Made by a program: the position numbers and the translations under genes. From a virus, in IMG/VR virus record IMGVR_UViG_3300047510_000493, positions 1-30,152 of that record: a stretch of DNA of 30,152 bases; one strand, written 5' to 3'. Below the pieces are notes generated by a model. It ran no database searches and was not told where the DNA came from. It saw nothing but the letters and a program-made list of their open reading frames with translations. Shown here in pieces: positions 1-7,389 of the stretch (its first letter is position 1; each line of letters starts with the position of its first letter).

Positions 1-603
1 ATGAATTTGAAGATGGCGCAGATGCTCGTTCCGTTGCTGATGTCAACCGACTTTATCGGCAAATGCACAATCACGGATGAAGCTGTCAAAACCGATTATA
101 ATTTTAACCTGTTCAGGAAGTTCCACAATTACACCGGTCATATCTCGCAGTGGTATTTTCATATTTACCCAGAACTGACTTGTAACCTTGCCGAGCCCAT
201 ACACTTTGATGTATGGCAATTAGGCAACCACCAAATCATTTTGAACAGAACATCACGTTATCACAACCCGACTTTTGATTATTCCATCCTTCGCAGGTAT
301 CAGGATAAGATTTCATTCGTTGGATTGCCCGACGAATACCGGGTAATTTCTGCAAAGCTGCCCGACATTGAGTATATACAAGTAAAGGACTTTGCCCAAC
401 TATGCGGATTGATAAAGGGCTGTGAGTTATTTGTCGGCAACCAATCAATGGCATACGCCATAGCAGAGGTAATGAAGCATCCAAGAGTTGTTGAAATATG
501 CCCGACTGCGCACAACGTAATCCCAACGGGTGACAATGGCTATGGTGCATGGACAATAATGAACCTGACACAGATATTGAAATCAAAATATGAGCAAAAC
601 TAA
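1..603 (+). CDS. Glycosyltransferase-like protein, probably 5'-truncated by the window edge
   Basis: The frame is open from the first base, so the ATG at 1 may be internal and the N-terminus may lie outside the window. The C-terminal half contains ELFVGNQSMAYAIAEVMKHP (about residues 141-160), followed by a proline- and asparagine-rich stretch. A glycine/asparagine turn followed by a small-residue helix in this place resembles the nucleotide-sugar-binding half of GT9 (heptosyltransferase-like) enzymes. If so, it would move a sugar from a nucleotide donor onto a phage or host acceptor in the cytoplasm. It overlaps the next gene by 14 bases and heads a tightly packed run that reaches TerL. The family call is tentative because the donor domain is incomplete; the coding status is secure. 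Confidence 0.55.
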   Translation: MNLKMAQMLVPLLMSTDFIGKCTITDEAVKTDYNFNLFRKFHNYTGHISQWYFHIYPELTCNLAEPIHFDVWQLGNHQIILNRTSRYHNPTFDYSILRRYQDKISFVGLPDEYRVISAKLPDIEYIQVKDFAQLCGLIKGCELFVGNQSMAYAIAEVMKHPRVVEICPTAHNVIPTGDNGYGAWTIMNLTQILKSKYEQN

Positions 604-1207
604 ATCACCCATTACCGGGAAGGTAGCCAAAAAGGCATTTATCAAAGGTGGTGTGCAATACTACACCGATGACTTGGCAAATATCTTCTGCAAAAAACTT
701 GACCAATCAGGCATGGTGGGCGGTGGCAAAGAAGATGAACGCAACACCGATGAGATGAACCGCACCCGGTTAGAACGCATTAGACAAATTGCGGGTAAAC
801 ACGACCCAACGATTTTAGATTACGGGTGCGGCACTGGTTTGATGGTAACTTTTATGCATGATGCTGGACTTGACTGCGATGGTTATGACCCTTACAACGG
901 ATATTATGCCGATGTTTTGTCCCTTAAAAAGGACTATGATGTAATTGTGCTGACCGAGGTTATTGAACACCTGACCGCACCATTTGCCGAGTTGGCCGAA
1001 ATAAAAGAGCTGTGTCACCCCGGTAGAAAGGTAATGATTGAAACTTCCTTTGCAGATTGGCTGACCGAAACAGACGAATATATTGAGCCAAAGATCGGGC
1101 ATTGCACAATTTTCAGTCATGCCGGGCTTGACCACCTGATGGAGCAGTTTGGTTTCACTCCTGACAATCACATAAACAGAAACGTACGCATCTATGCTTT
1201 GGGTTAA
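590..1207 (+). CDS. Class I SAM-dependent methyltransferase
   Basis: This 205-residue protein has a clear Rossmann methyltransferase core. Motif I is ILDYGCGTG (about residues 75-83), which binds S-adenosylmethionine; the acidic end of strand 2 is in CDGYDP (about 96-101), and the motif IV region is DVIVLTEVIEHL (about 117-128). It looks like the Methyltransf_11/23 type, which methylates small molecules, sugars or proteins rather than DNA; no DNA-methyltransferase DPPY or PCQ motif is present. The ATG at 590 overlaps the upstream gene by 14 bases. It lies between two glycosyltransferase-like genes, so methylating a phage-made glycan is a reasonable guess, but the substrate is not visible in the sequence. 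Confidence 0.8.
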   Translation: MSKTKSPITGKVAKKAFIKGGVQYYTDDLANIFCKKLDQSGMVGGGKEDERNTDEMNRTRLERIRQIAGKHDPTILDYGCGTGLMVTFMHDAGLDCDGYDPYNGYYADVLSLKKDYDVIVLTEVIEHLTAPFAELAEIKELCHPGRKVMIETSFADWLTETDEYIEPKIGHCTIFSHAGLDHLMEQFGFTPDNHINRNVRIYALG

Positions 1208-1613
1208 GCTCATAGATATTCACCCCAATCCAAACAACCCTCGGACAATCAATGCGGATAAGTTTGCCAAACTTAAACGCTCACTTATCGAATTTCCCGA
1301 AATGTTGACTGCCCGGCCATTGGTTTGCGTGACTTCCGACTTTGGGGGCTACACAATCCTTGGCGGTAACATGAGATACAAGGCACTTTGCGACATCGGG
1401 GCGGCAGAAGTTCCAATCATATTAGCAGACGAGTGGACAGCCAAACAGCGTGATGAATTTCTAATCAAGGACAACGTATCATTCGGGGAGTGGAACTGGG
1501 ATGAATTGGCAAATGAGTGGGATGCAGAGGAACTAATCACATGGGGAGTTGACCTACCCGAAATCAAGGATGAACCCGAAGAAAAAGAAATGTGTCCAAC
1601 TTGCGGAAAATAG
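1194..1613 (+). CDS. ParB/sulfiredoxin-fold N-terminal domain protein
   Basis: The 139-residue protein begins with a ParB-like segment: NPNNPR (about residues 11-16), a helix with KFAKLKRSL, and ILGGNMRYKAL (about 55-65), which corresponds to the GERR-type box. The C-terminus is acidic and ends CPTCGK, a single CxxC knuckle. Only the N-terminal catalytic/CTP-binding-type domain is present, with no DNA-binding HTH and no partition partner, so plasmid-type partitioning is unlikely. ParB-like domains are common next to phage terminases, where they may act as nucleases or in DNA modification. It overlaps the methyltransferase by 14 bases. The family call is good; the job is unknown. Confidence 0.75.
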   Translation: MLWVKLIDIHPNPNNPRTINADKFAKLKRSLIEFPEMLTARPLVCVTSDFGGYTILGGNMRYKALCDIGAAEVPIILADEWTAKQRDEFLIKDNVSFGEWNWDELANEWDAEELITWGVDLPEIKDEPEEKEMCPTCGK

Positions 1614-1631
1614 TGAACAAATAGTGAAGAA

Positions 1632-1994
1632 ATGGCAAACGAACAAAACTTAACACCATTCAAAAAAGGCGAGGTTGCCAACCCAAACGGCAGACCGAAA
1701 AAGTACGTCACTCTACTCAAAGAGCAGGGCTACAAGTTAGCCGAAATAAACGACACCATTCAGGCAATGCTGTCAATGGACTTGGATGAACTGAAAGAGG
1801 TGTGGCAGAACCCGAAGGCAACGGTACTGGAAAAGACGATTGCTAATGCCATGCGGAAGTCATTGGAGAAAGGCAGCTTGTATTCGATTGAAACGCTACT
1901 CAGCAGGGTGTATGGCAAACCAAAGGAAACGGCCGATGTTAACCAGACGGTCACAGGCGAAATCAAAATAACTTTAAATCTGGATGGGCAATAA
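1632..1994 (+). CDS. DUF5681-type protein, candidate small terminase
   Basis: The N-terminus has FKKGEVANPNGRPKK (about residues 10-24), the basic glycine/proline motif typical of DUF5681 proteins found beside phage large terminases. The rest is a helical segment of about 80 residues and a short beta-rich tail. At 120 residues it has the size of a small terminase or packaging-initiation subunit. It lies 1.3 kb before TerL with two tiny genes and a glycosyltransferase between. The role as DNA-recognition subunit is inferred from motif and position. The ATG at 1632 lies 18 bases after the ParB-like stop. Confidence 0.6.
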   Translation: MANEQNLTPFKKGEVANPNGRPKKYVTLLKEQGYKLAEINDTIQAMLSMDLDELKEVWQNPKATVLEKTIANAMRKSLEKGSLYSIETLLSRVYGKPKETADVNQTVTGEIKITLNLDGQ

Positions 1995-2175
1995 ACAGAC
2001 AGCAGTAGAGTGGTTGCTTGAAAACCTGAAAACAAGTTTATCTATTGAACAGGCAACTGCAATAATAAACAAGGCCAAAGAAATGGAACGGCAACAGATT
2101 ATGGATGCGGTCAACGCCACCATGATTGACGATGACCTAAACGCATACGAATATTTTACAGAGGAATACGAATGA
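1984..2175 (+). CDS. Small acidic protein of unknown function (63 aa)
   Basis: The ATG at 1984 overlaps the end of the small-terminase candidate by 11 bases, and the stop overlaps the next tiny gene by 4 bases, so it sits in a continuous coupled run. The protein is mostly helical, with a basic middle (AKEMERQQIMDAV) and a very acidic, tyrosine-rich end (YEYFTEEYE). The ME-RQQIMDA segment is a common small-protein motif in Bacteroidota phages. No enzyme motif is visible. Confidence 0.6.
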   Translation: MGNKQTAVEWLLENLKTSLSIEQATAIINKAKEMERQQIMDAVNATMIDDDLNAYEYFTEEYE

Positions 2176-2309
2176 AATACACAGCACAAAGAAGGCGGCT
2201 GAAACGCACCAAAGAAAGGCGGGAAATCAAACTACGGGTTGCCTGTCTTAAAATCAAGTCACCCGAAATCAGGCGGCTATTTGCAGAAATAAAGGAGATG
2301 ATGAAATGA
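2172..2309 (+). CDS. Very small basic protein (45 aa)
   Basis: This frame begins at ATG 2172, overlapping the preceding stop by ATGA, and ends at TGA 2309, overlapping the next ATG in the same way. The product starts MKYTAQRRRLKRTKERR and is about one third Arg/Lys, so it could bind nucleic acid or be a structural filler. The two ATGA junctions are the best support that it is translated. Confidence 0.5.
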   Translation: MKYTAQRRRLKRTKERREIKLRVACLKIKSPEIRRLFAEIKEMMK

Positions 2310-3364
2310 AAGTATTAGCCCTTTGGGAAGGCATGGGTGGAGTTGAATACCACCGCCTTTACACACCCCTGAAACGATTGCAGATTGATTACCCTGATGA
2401 CATCACCGTAAGCATATCACAGAACTTTGAACGCAATGGAATACCGCATTTATCTAACTATGACCTTGTCATCTTCAACAGGTGGCTGGGAGAGAACCAC
2501 TACGAGATACTCCACTATTTGGCAAAGAACGGCATCAAATACATCGTTGACATTGACGACTATTGGGTACTGCCAAAACACCACCCGACATATAAGTATT
2601 TCCGGGAGCATAAGCTGAAACAGCAGATCATCGATGGCATCCGTTATGCCGATGGTGTTACCACGACCACAGATTATTTGGCCCAAAAGATAGCGAAGTA
2701 CAACCGCAATGTTCAGGTGCTGCCGAATGCACTTGACCTGACAGATGACCAGTGGCTTTCAACACCACAGGAACGGGAGTATTTTACATTTGGCTGGGTG
2801 GGTGGACTAACGCACAGCAATGACATCATGATACTATCGGAAGCCATTGAACGCATCTGCAACGAGCATGACAATGTCCGCTTTGTTTTGTGCGGGTGGA
2901 TGGCAAACAACTACATTTGGGATAGCATCCTTTACAAATTCAACGGCAACAACCCGGTGCTTCGGCCCCAAGTATTAGTCAGCCATGCACAGCAGCCCAA
3001 CGAGTACGGCAACTTCTACCGGTTATTTGACTGCGCACTTGCACCGCTTGAACAGAACGAATGGAACAGCTGCAAGAGTGAGCTGAAAATAATTGAAGCG
3101 GCTGCTTATGGATTGCCCGTGATTGCATCGGGAGTTGAGCCATATCTGCAACACCTGAACAATGCCGGGGTGAAGTTCTGTTTGAACACCCCAGACGAGT
3201 GGTACAAAGCAATGAAACAGGCAATGGAAAGCCAACCGATTGCAAACCAAATCAGGGGCGAAGCAAATAAAACCTACTGCAACGAACACCACAATCTTGA
3301 AGCCATAAACAAAGAGAGGCTGGAATTTTATCAATGCACATTAGCTACACCCGGCCATTCGTAA
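2306..3364 (+). CDS. GT-B fold glycosyltransferase (GT4-like)
   Basis: The 352-residue protein has an N-terminal domain with VDIDDYW (about residues 80-86) and a C-terminal domain with FGWVGGLTHSND (about 152-163) and IIEAAAYGLPVIAS (about 257-270). The last segment matches the E-x7-E/GLPV region that binds the nucleotide-sugar donor in GT4-type enzymes. It should transfer a sugar in the host cytoplasm. Possible acceptors are phage virion proteins, hypermodified DNA or host surface sugars; the sequence does not decide. It overlaps TerL by 31 bases, which places its translation with the packaging genes. Confidence 0.85.
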   Translation: MKVLALWEGMGGVEYHRLYTPLKRLQIDYPDDITVSISQNFERNGIPHLSNYDLVIFNRWLGENHYEILHYLAKNGIKYIVDIDDYWVLPKHHPTYKYFREHKLKQQIIDGIRYADGVTTTTDYLAQKIAKYNRNVQVLPNALDLTDDQWLSTPQEREYFTFGWVGGLTHSNDIMILSEAIERICNEHDNVRFVLCGWMANNYIWDSILYKFNGNNPVLRPQVLVSHAQQPNEYGNFYRLFDCALAPLEQNEWNSCKSELKIIEAAAYGLPVIASGVEPYLQHLNNAGVKFCLNTPDEWYKAMKQAMESQPIANQIRGEANKTYCNEHHNLEAINKERLEFYQCTLATPGHS

Positions 3365-4521
3365 CGGATTACCAACGGGCAATACTTGACAGCCCAGATA
3401 GGTACACCGTGACCGCTGCTGCCACCAAAGTAGGCAAGACAGCAAGTCACATCATTTGGCTATTTGAACAGGCGTTGAAGTTAAAAGAAAATCAATCCGT
3501 GTGGTGGGTGGCACCCGTGTACCAACAGGCAGAGATTGCATTCAGGCGTATGCGTAACCAAGTAACCGTACGTGACTTTTTTAAGGTCAATGAAAGCAAG
3601 TTGCGTTTAACCCTTCCAACGGGCGGCATCATTGAATTTAAGTCAGCAGACAAACCCGACAACCTTTATGGTGACGATGTCTATGCAGCGGTGTTTGACG
3701 AGTTCACACGGGCGAGAGAAGATGCATGGTTTGCCCTGCGTTCCACCCTGACCAAAACCGAAGGCAAGGCAAAGCTAATCGGTAACGTAAAGGGCAAAAA
3801 GAACTGGGGATATAAGCTATCCGAAAGGGCAAGGATGGGTGAGCCGAACTATGGGTTTTTCAAAATAACCGCATACGATGCCGTGAACGCTGGTGTCCTG
3901 AAATTAGAGGAAGTGGAACAGGCGAAACGTGACTTGCCGCAGCACATATTCAGTGAGCTGTATTTGGCCGAACCAACCGAGGATGGCAGCAACCCGTTTG
4001 GATTGAGCTACATTTCGCAGTGCATTGCACCGATTTCCACCGCACCTGTTGAGTGGTACGGCATTGACCTTGCAAAGTATAGCGACTACACGGTGATCAT
4101 TGGCCTTGACTCCGAATATCGGGTGTGCTATTTTGACCGCTTCCAAAAAGACTGGGCGCAAACTGAACAGCACATCATTCGGGTAGTAGGCAACACCCCT
4201 GCTGCCATAGATAGCACGGGCGTGGGTGACCCGATAGTTGAGAAAATACAACGGCATTGCCCACGTTCTGTTGGGGTAAAGTTCACATCGGTATCAAAAC
4301 AGCAGATGATGGAGCAGTTGACCGCTGACGTTCACGCTGGACTGATTAAGTTCCCTGAAGGCATAATCGCAGATGAAATGCGTAACTTTGAATTTGAACA
4401 CACGGCAACCGGGTTGCGTTATTCTGCCCCATCGGGGTTGCACGATGACGCTGTTTGTGCGTTGGCACTTGCCCGGTATTGCTCACAAAAAAACAAAAAA
4501 GGAGTATTTGTAATAATATGA
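3334..4521 (+). CDS. terL: Terminase large subunit (DNA packaging ATPase/nuclease)
   Basis: This 395-residue protein powers DNA entry into the prohead and cuts the concatemer. The ATPase half has a Walker A-like loop ATKVGKTA (residues 30-37), Walker B AVFDE (119-123, catalytic Glu123) and a coupling motif in LIGNVKG (148-154). The RNase H-like nuclease half has GIDLAKYSDYT with Asp245, AAIDSTG with Asp293 and HDDAV with Asp371/Asp372, the usual acidic metal-binding set. Length fits compact Bacteroidota phage terminases. The start at 3334 overlaps the glycosyltransferase; the stop overlaps the next start by ATGA. The identification is firm. The unusual feature is that the portal gene is nearly 11 kb downstream rather than adjacent. 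Confidence 0.93.
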   Translation: MHISYTRPFVTDYQRAILDSPDRYTVTAAATKVGKTASHIIWLFEQALKLKENQSVWWVAPVYQQAEIAFRRMRNQVTVRDFFKVNESKLRLTLPTGGIIEFKSADKPDNLYGDDVYAAVFDEFTRAREDAWFALRSTLTKTEGKAKLIGNVKGKKNWGYKLSERARMGEPNYGFFKITAYDAVNAGVLKLEEVEQAKRDLPQHIFSELYLAEPTEDGSNPFGLSYISQCIAPISTAPVEWYGIDLAKYSDYTVIIGLDSEYRVCYFDRFQKDWAQTEQHIIRVVGNTPAAIDSTGVGDPIVEKIQRHCPRSVGVKFTSVSKQQMMEQLTADVHAGLIKFPEGIIADEMRNFEFEHTATGLRYSAPSGLHDDAVCALALARYCSQKNKKGVFVII

Positions 4522-5111
4522 AATTACCAAAGAATTGGAACCAAATCAGCATAGCGCAGTTTCAAGAATTGCAGCTATTGACCGAGCCATCTTTTGACAA
4601 TCAGCTCAAAACATTGTCCATTTTATCAGGAAAAAAACTGGACGAAATAGAGGAGATGCGGATTGTGGACATCACGGCAGCATTAGCAAAACTTGCATTC
4701 ATGGCAGAGTTACCTACCGCAAAGAACGTGGGTAGCTTCCGCATCGGAAACACCCTTTACAAATTCGCAGCCAATCAGCACCACTTACAAGCGCACCAAT
4801 TTATTATGGTGCAGGACTTGTTCGCCGAAAAGGACAAATGGGTACAAAACTTGCACATGATTATGGCGGCATTGTGCGTTCCTTATCGGATATTTCCACC
4901 CAAGCGCAAGGAAGTCAAGACAGATGACTTTGAAAAGATTGCAGCGCAGTTCAAGGAACGGATGCCGATTTCGTTTGCATACGCCTACACGCTTTTTTTT
5001 TCTCTATGCTTACCACCGTTACTCGAAGCTACCCAAGTATATTTAGAAGCGGAAGTGGAGAAGTTGAAGAAGATAGCCGAAGAAAAGACCGACCAGCCAT
5101 CAGTTGGTTAA
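4518..5111 (+). CDS. Tail assembly chaperone candidate (gpG-like)
   Basis: The ATG at 4518 overlaps the TerL stop by ATGA; a longer frame starting further upstream would lie inside TerL and is not preferred. The 197-residue helical protein resembles Bacteroidota phage proteins placed between terminase and tail genes: it has HQFIMVQDLF, NLHMIMAALCVP and FKERMPISFAYAYTLFFSL. The role, inferred from position and from the follow-on gene, is to bind the tape measure protein and keep it soluble during tail assembly. A run of nine T (4993-5001) inside the gene contains T TTT TTT in the correct register for a -1 frameshift into the next frame. Confidence 0.6.
   Translation: MKLPKNWNQISIAQFQELQLLTEPSFDNQLKTLSILSGKKLDEIEEMRIVDITAALAKLAFMAELPTAKNVGSFRIGNTLYKFAANQHHLQAHQFIMVQDLFAEKDKWVQNLHMIMAALCVPYRIFPPKRKEVKTDDFEKIAAQFKERMPISFAYAYTLFFSLCLPPLLEATQVYLEAEVEKLKKIAEEKTDQPSVG
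4994..5000 (+). other. Candidate -1 ribosomal frameshift site
   Basis: The heptamer T TTT TTT lies in zero-frame register inside the chaperone candidate (codons ctt-ttt-ttt-tct). The -1 frame is open from 4934 to 5317 and joins the next reading frame, giving a fused product of about 266 residues. Such frameshifts are standard in tail assembly chaperones (lambda G/GT), but the T-run could be neutral. Confidence 0.35.
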
Positions 5112-5113
5112 AA

Positions 5114-5317
5114 ATGGTGGACAACATCGCAGGGGGTGACCGCACCAAGTGGGATTTCTTTTTGAATATGCCCCTTGTGGAGTTCCTCAATGCAGTCAGT
5201 TTCCAAACCGAAAAGGATAGGGCAAGGACTGAACGGCTGAACACAGCAGCGCAGTCGGCAAAGTCTGCCAAAGATAGCACCGTTTACAAGATTGCACTTT
5301 TGCAAGAAATGTTGTAA
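5114..5317 (+). CDS. Second tail assembly chaperone part (T-like), 67 aa from its own ATG
   Basis: From ATG 5114, two bases after the preceding stop, the frame encodes MVDNIAGGDRTKWDFFLNMP and a charged helix ending ALLQEML. Its frame is -1 relative to the upstream gene and is open back to 4934, so it may be made alone or as the C-terminal part of a frameshift fusion. Small proteins with W-D-x-x-x-N-(L/M)-P-hydrophobic-EFLN in this position are common in Bacteroidota phages. Function by position: tail assembly chaperone second component. Confidence 0.5.
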   Translation: MVDNIAGGDRTKWDFFLNMPLVEFLNAVSFQTEKDRARTERLNTAAQSAKSAKDSTVYKIALLQEML

Positions 5318-5411
5318 GTTTGAAATACCGTTGGTGTAACCGTGAATGAATACCGGCAAAGGGTAACATCTCACCATTGGTGAGGATAGGAGTTCAAACC
5401 CCCTACGGATG

Positions 5412-5450
5412 AAGCCCCGGCCATTGTGTCGGGGTTTCTACTTTTTTTTT
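5412..5450 (+). terminator. Intrinsic terminator ending the packaging operon
   Basis: AAGCCCCG (5412-5419) pairs with CGGGGTTT (5430-5437), with one G-T pair and a 10-base loop. A run of nine T follows at 5442-5450. It lies about 100 bases after the last gene of the packaging run. The 94 bases from 5318 to 5411 contain no gene that I can support; a short inverted repeat CTCACC-ATT-GGTGAG is present there. Confidence 0.85.
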
Positions 5451-5460
5451 CAAAAATAAA

Positions 5461-5491
5461 TTTGCATATTAGATATAAAGTTGTATATTTG
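5461..5491 (+). promoter_or_regulatory. Bacteroidota-type promoter for the structural operon
   Basis: TTTG (5461-5464) is followed after exactly 19 bases by TATATTTG (5484-5491), which matches the Bacteroidota -33/-7 consensus TTTG and TAnnTTTG. Transcription should start near 5496 and run through a leader of about 90 bases into the tail and head genes. A second -7-like box, TAAATTTG, lies at 5515-5522 without a well-spaced -33 box. Confidence 0.8.
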
Positions 5492-5535
5492 TAGTGCGAT
5501 GGCATAACTTTATATAAATTTGTTATATACCATAT

Positions 5536-5580
5536 GTAGAAAACCCCACCCCTTGTCATCGCAAGGGGTTTTCTACTTTT
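5536..5580 (+). promoter_or_regulatory. Long leader hairpin ending in CTACTTTT before the first structural gene
   Basis: GTAGAAAA (5536-5543) pairs with TTTTCTAC (5569-5576), and CCCCTTG (5549-5555) pairs with CAAGGGG (5562-5568), leaving a CCCCA bulge and a TCATCG loop. TTTT and ATAG follow, then the start region at 5585-5589. It could be a weak terminator/attenuator between the 5461 promoter and the operon, or a 5' stabilising leader. It shares its 3' end, GGGGTTT(T)CTACTTTT, with the terminator just upstream. Confidence 0.65.
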
Positions 5581-5586
5581 ATAGAT

Positions 5587-6168
5587 GTGAACATTACCAA
5601 AGCGCAACTGGATGCAATCAACAAAGGGTTGCTGGATAAGTTCGGCATACCTGACAGCCCGATGCCTAATTCATTATTAGGAGATGCTGTAATTGGTGTC
5701 GCACAGGTTCTTGTTGATACACTACGCAAAAGCATTGAGGAAAAAGACCTTGTCGCTACGGGTAATTTGAAGGGCAGCATTGACCCCACAAACATTACCG
5801 AAGATGCAAATGGTGTCAGCATTGAAATCAAAATGGCATCGTATTGGGAAGACGTGGAATACGGAACAAAGCCCGGCAGAAAAGTTGATATTGCTTCCCT
5901 TGAAAATTGGATAAGAAATAAACGCAGCGTTTATCGTGAGGTAAAGCCAAAGAAAGGCCAAACAATGCAGGAAGCAGTCAAATCTTTTGCGGTGGCCATT
6001 GCAGGGAAAATACACAGCAAAGGTACAATCAAGCGTTTTGGTTATAAGGGTAGCCGATTTATTGGTGATGTGTTAAATCAACAAACCATTGAAAGTATTG
6101 GGCAGCATCTTGGGGAAATGTTAGGTAAACCGATTTCTGTTTACGTTACCAGCGATACCACTACATAG
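5587..6168 (+). CDS. Tail completion/connector protein candidate (HK97-gp10-like size and fold)
   Basis: The 193-residue frame starts at GTG 5587. This GTG overlaps an ATG-TGA start-stop pair at 5585-5590, and no better in-frame ATG lies nearby. The protein has an amphipathic N-terminus, a VATGNLKGSID segment (about residues 57-67), then YWEDVEYGTKPG (about 87-98), and a C-terminal beta segment. The pairing of 'L..SI' with 'Y..xVEYGT(K)PG' is characteristic of gp10-like head-tail or tail-completion proteins. It is the first gene behind the 5461 promoter. Confidence 0.55.
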   Translation: MNITKAQLDAINKGLLDKFGIPDSPMPNSLLGDAVIGVAQVLVDTLRKSIEEKDLVATGNLKGSIDPTNITEDANGVSIEIKMASYWEDVEYGTKPGRKVDIASLENWIRNKRSVYREVKPKKGQTMQEAVKSFAVAIAGKIHSKGTIKRFGYKGSRFIGDVLNQQTIESIGQHLGEMLGKPISVYVTSDTTT

Positions 6169-6190
6169 GTAGGCACAAACCTACTTTTTT
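6167..6190 (+). promoter_or_regulatory. Short hairpin plus CTACTTTT element before a start codon
   Basis: AGGTAGG (6167-6173) can pair with CCTACTT (6180-6186) around a CACAAA loop; TTTT follows and ATG comes at 6196. The element begins within the stop codon of the preceding gene. Similar elements precede 12068, 12687, 14885, 5587 and, on the other strand, 22310. Confidence 0.5.
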
Positions 6191-6195
6191 AAGTA

Positions 6196-7389
6196 ATGGC
6201 AATTACTATCAATACCGAGCCGAACGATGTAAGCCCGGTTTATTCCGATGTTTCATATGTGGTCACTTCGACCAACTACGCACAGGCAAATTTCAAGTTT
6301 GTGGCTGTCGTAAAAAACGCAGCTGGCACGACCATTGCCAAACTGAAAGCCCCGATATTTTACGGCACTACTGACAAAGGTGTGTTCAACATCAGCCGTA
6401 TCCTGCAAAACTATGTTACATACGATTTCACACAAGGATTGGCGGCTATATCGAAATGCACCAATTCTTATTTGGCATACAGCGTGGAATTTGGCGAGGA
6501 ATACGGCGGTACTGAATACCTTAACCTTGCATCCGACACGGGTAAATATGTGTGGAACGGCCTGTTTAATCTTTACGGAAGCGAAACCACAGCGACCTAC
6601 CAACTGCCATTGTCGGGTTCAGCGCAATTCCTGACCCGTGTACGCACTCGCAGGGTGTCACTCGGACAAGCTGACTATCTTTACTTTTTACGTGGCAACG
6701 TGGCAAGTGGAAGCGACATGAAGATAATTGCATACGATGCAGCGGGAAACACCACGACCAGTGTGATTGATAATGACTTCACAGATGCAGGGGAGAAATC
6801 GGAGTTTTTACTGCGTTGTCCTGCCGGGCCTGATAACCTAAACGATGTAGCATCAGGGGAGTTGGTCAGCGGAACAGCGGGTAACATCATTCCGGCAAAC
6901 ACAAGCTACTACACGATGCAGATAATTAACGCATCAAATGACGCACAAACAGAATTGTACCGCTTTGATGTGGTAGAGGAATGCAGTAAATACAGCCCAC
7001 AATATCTGTACTTCATGAACCCATTAGGCGCGTTTGAAAGTGTTCGGTGCAGCATGATGTCACGGGACAAATACAACGTGAGCAGAAAGCAATACAAGCG
7101 GAATAACTACACGCTGACAGGAAACACCTTTGCATACGATACCAGTAAGCACGGCATGACAACCTATGCAACCGAAAAGACAAAGCAAGTGGTGCTGAAC
7201 ACAAATTGGTTGACTGAAACCGAATTTGAGTGGTTACAAGATTTGATTGCTTCGCCTGTGGTGTTTCTCGGAAACATCCCGGTCAACATTACCGACACAA
7301 GCTATGAGGTAATGGATTACATTGATGGCCCGAATAACCTGCAAATCACCGTAGAATATACAGAACCTGAAAGGTTGCAGAACGCATGA
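6196..7389 (+). CDS. Tail protein, probably distal tail/baseplate component
   Basis: This 397-residue, beta-rich protein starts at ATG 6196. It opens with ITINTEPNDVSPVYSDVSYV, a beginning typical of Bacteroidota phage tail proteins that precede a large baseplate protein. Further along are NISRILQNYV (about residues 65-74), YLAYSVEFGEEY (about 92-103) and EFEWLQDLIASPVVFL (about 347-362). No enzymatic motif is visible. It overlaps the 919-residue tail protein by 4 bases, and the pair probably forms the tail tip. The family has no name I can recall with confidence, so the role comes from architecture and position. Confidence 0.55.
   Translation: MAITINTEPNDVSPVYSDVSYVVTSTNYAQANFKFVAVVKNAAGTTIAKLKAPIFYGTTDKGVFNISRILQNYVTYDFTQGLAAISKCTNSYLAYSVEFGEEYGGTEYLNLASDTGKYVWNGLFNLYGSETTATYQLPLSGSAQFLTRVRTRRVSLGQADYLYFLRGNVASGSDMKIIAYDAAGNTTTSVIDNDFTDAGEKSEFLLRCPAGPDNLNDVASGELVSGTAGNIIPANTSYYTMQIINASNDAQTELYRFDVVEECSKYSPQYLYFMNPLGAFESVRCSMMSRDKYNVSRKQYKRNNYTLTGNTFAYDTSKHGMTTYATEKTKQVVLNTNWLTETEFEWLQDLIASPVVFLGNIPVNITDTSYEVMDYIDGPNNLQITVEYTEPERLQNA

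Noticed and set aside
5318-5411. A possible tRNA, because of a T-loop-like GTTCAAACC and a hairpin that could be a variable arm
   Set aside because: No matching 7-base acceptor stem or anticodon arm could be built, and the T stem has a mismatch.
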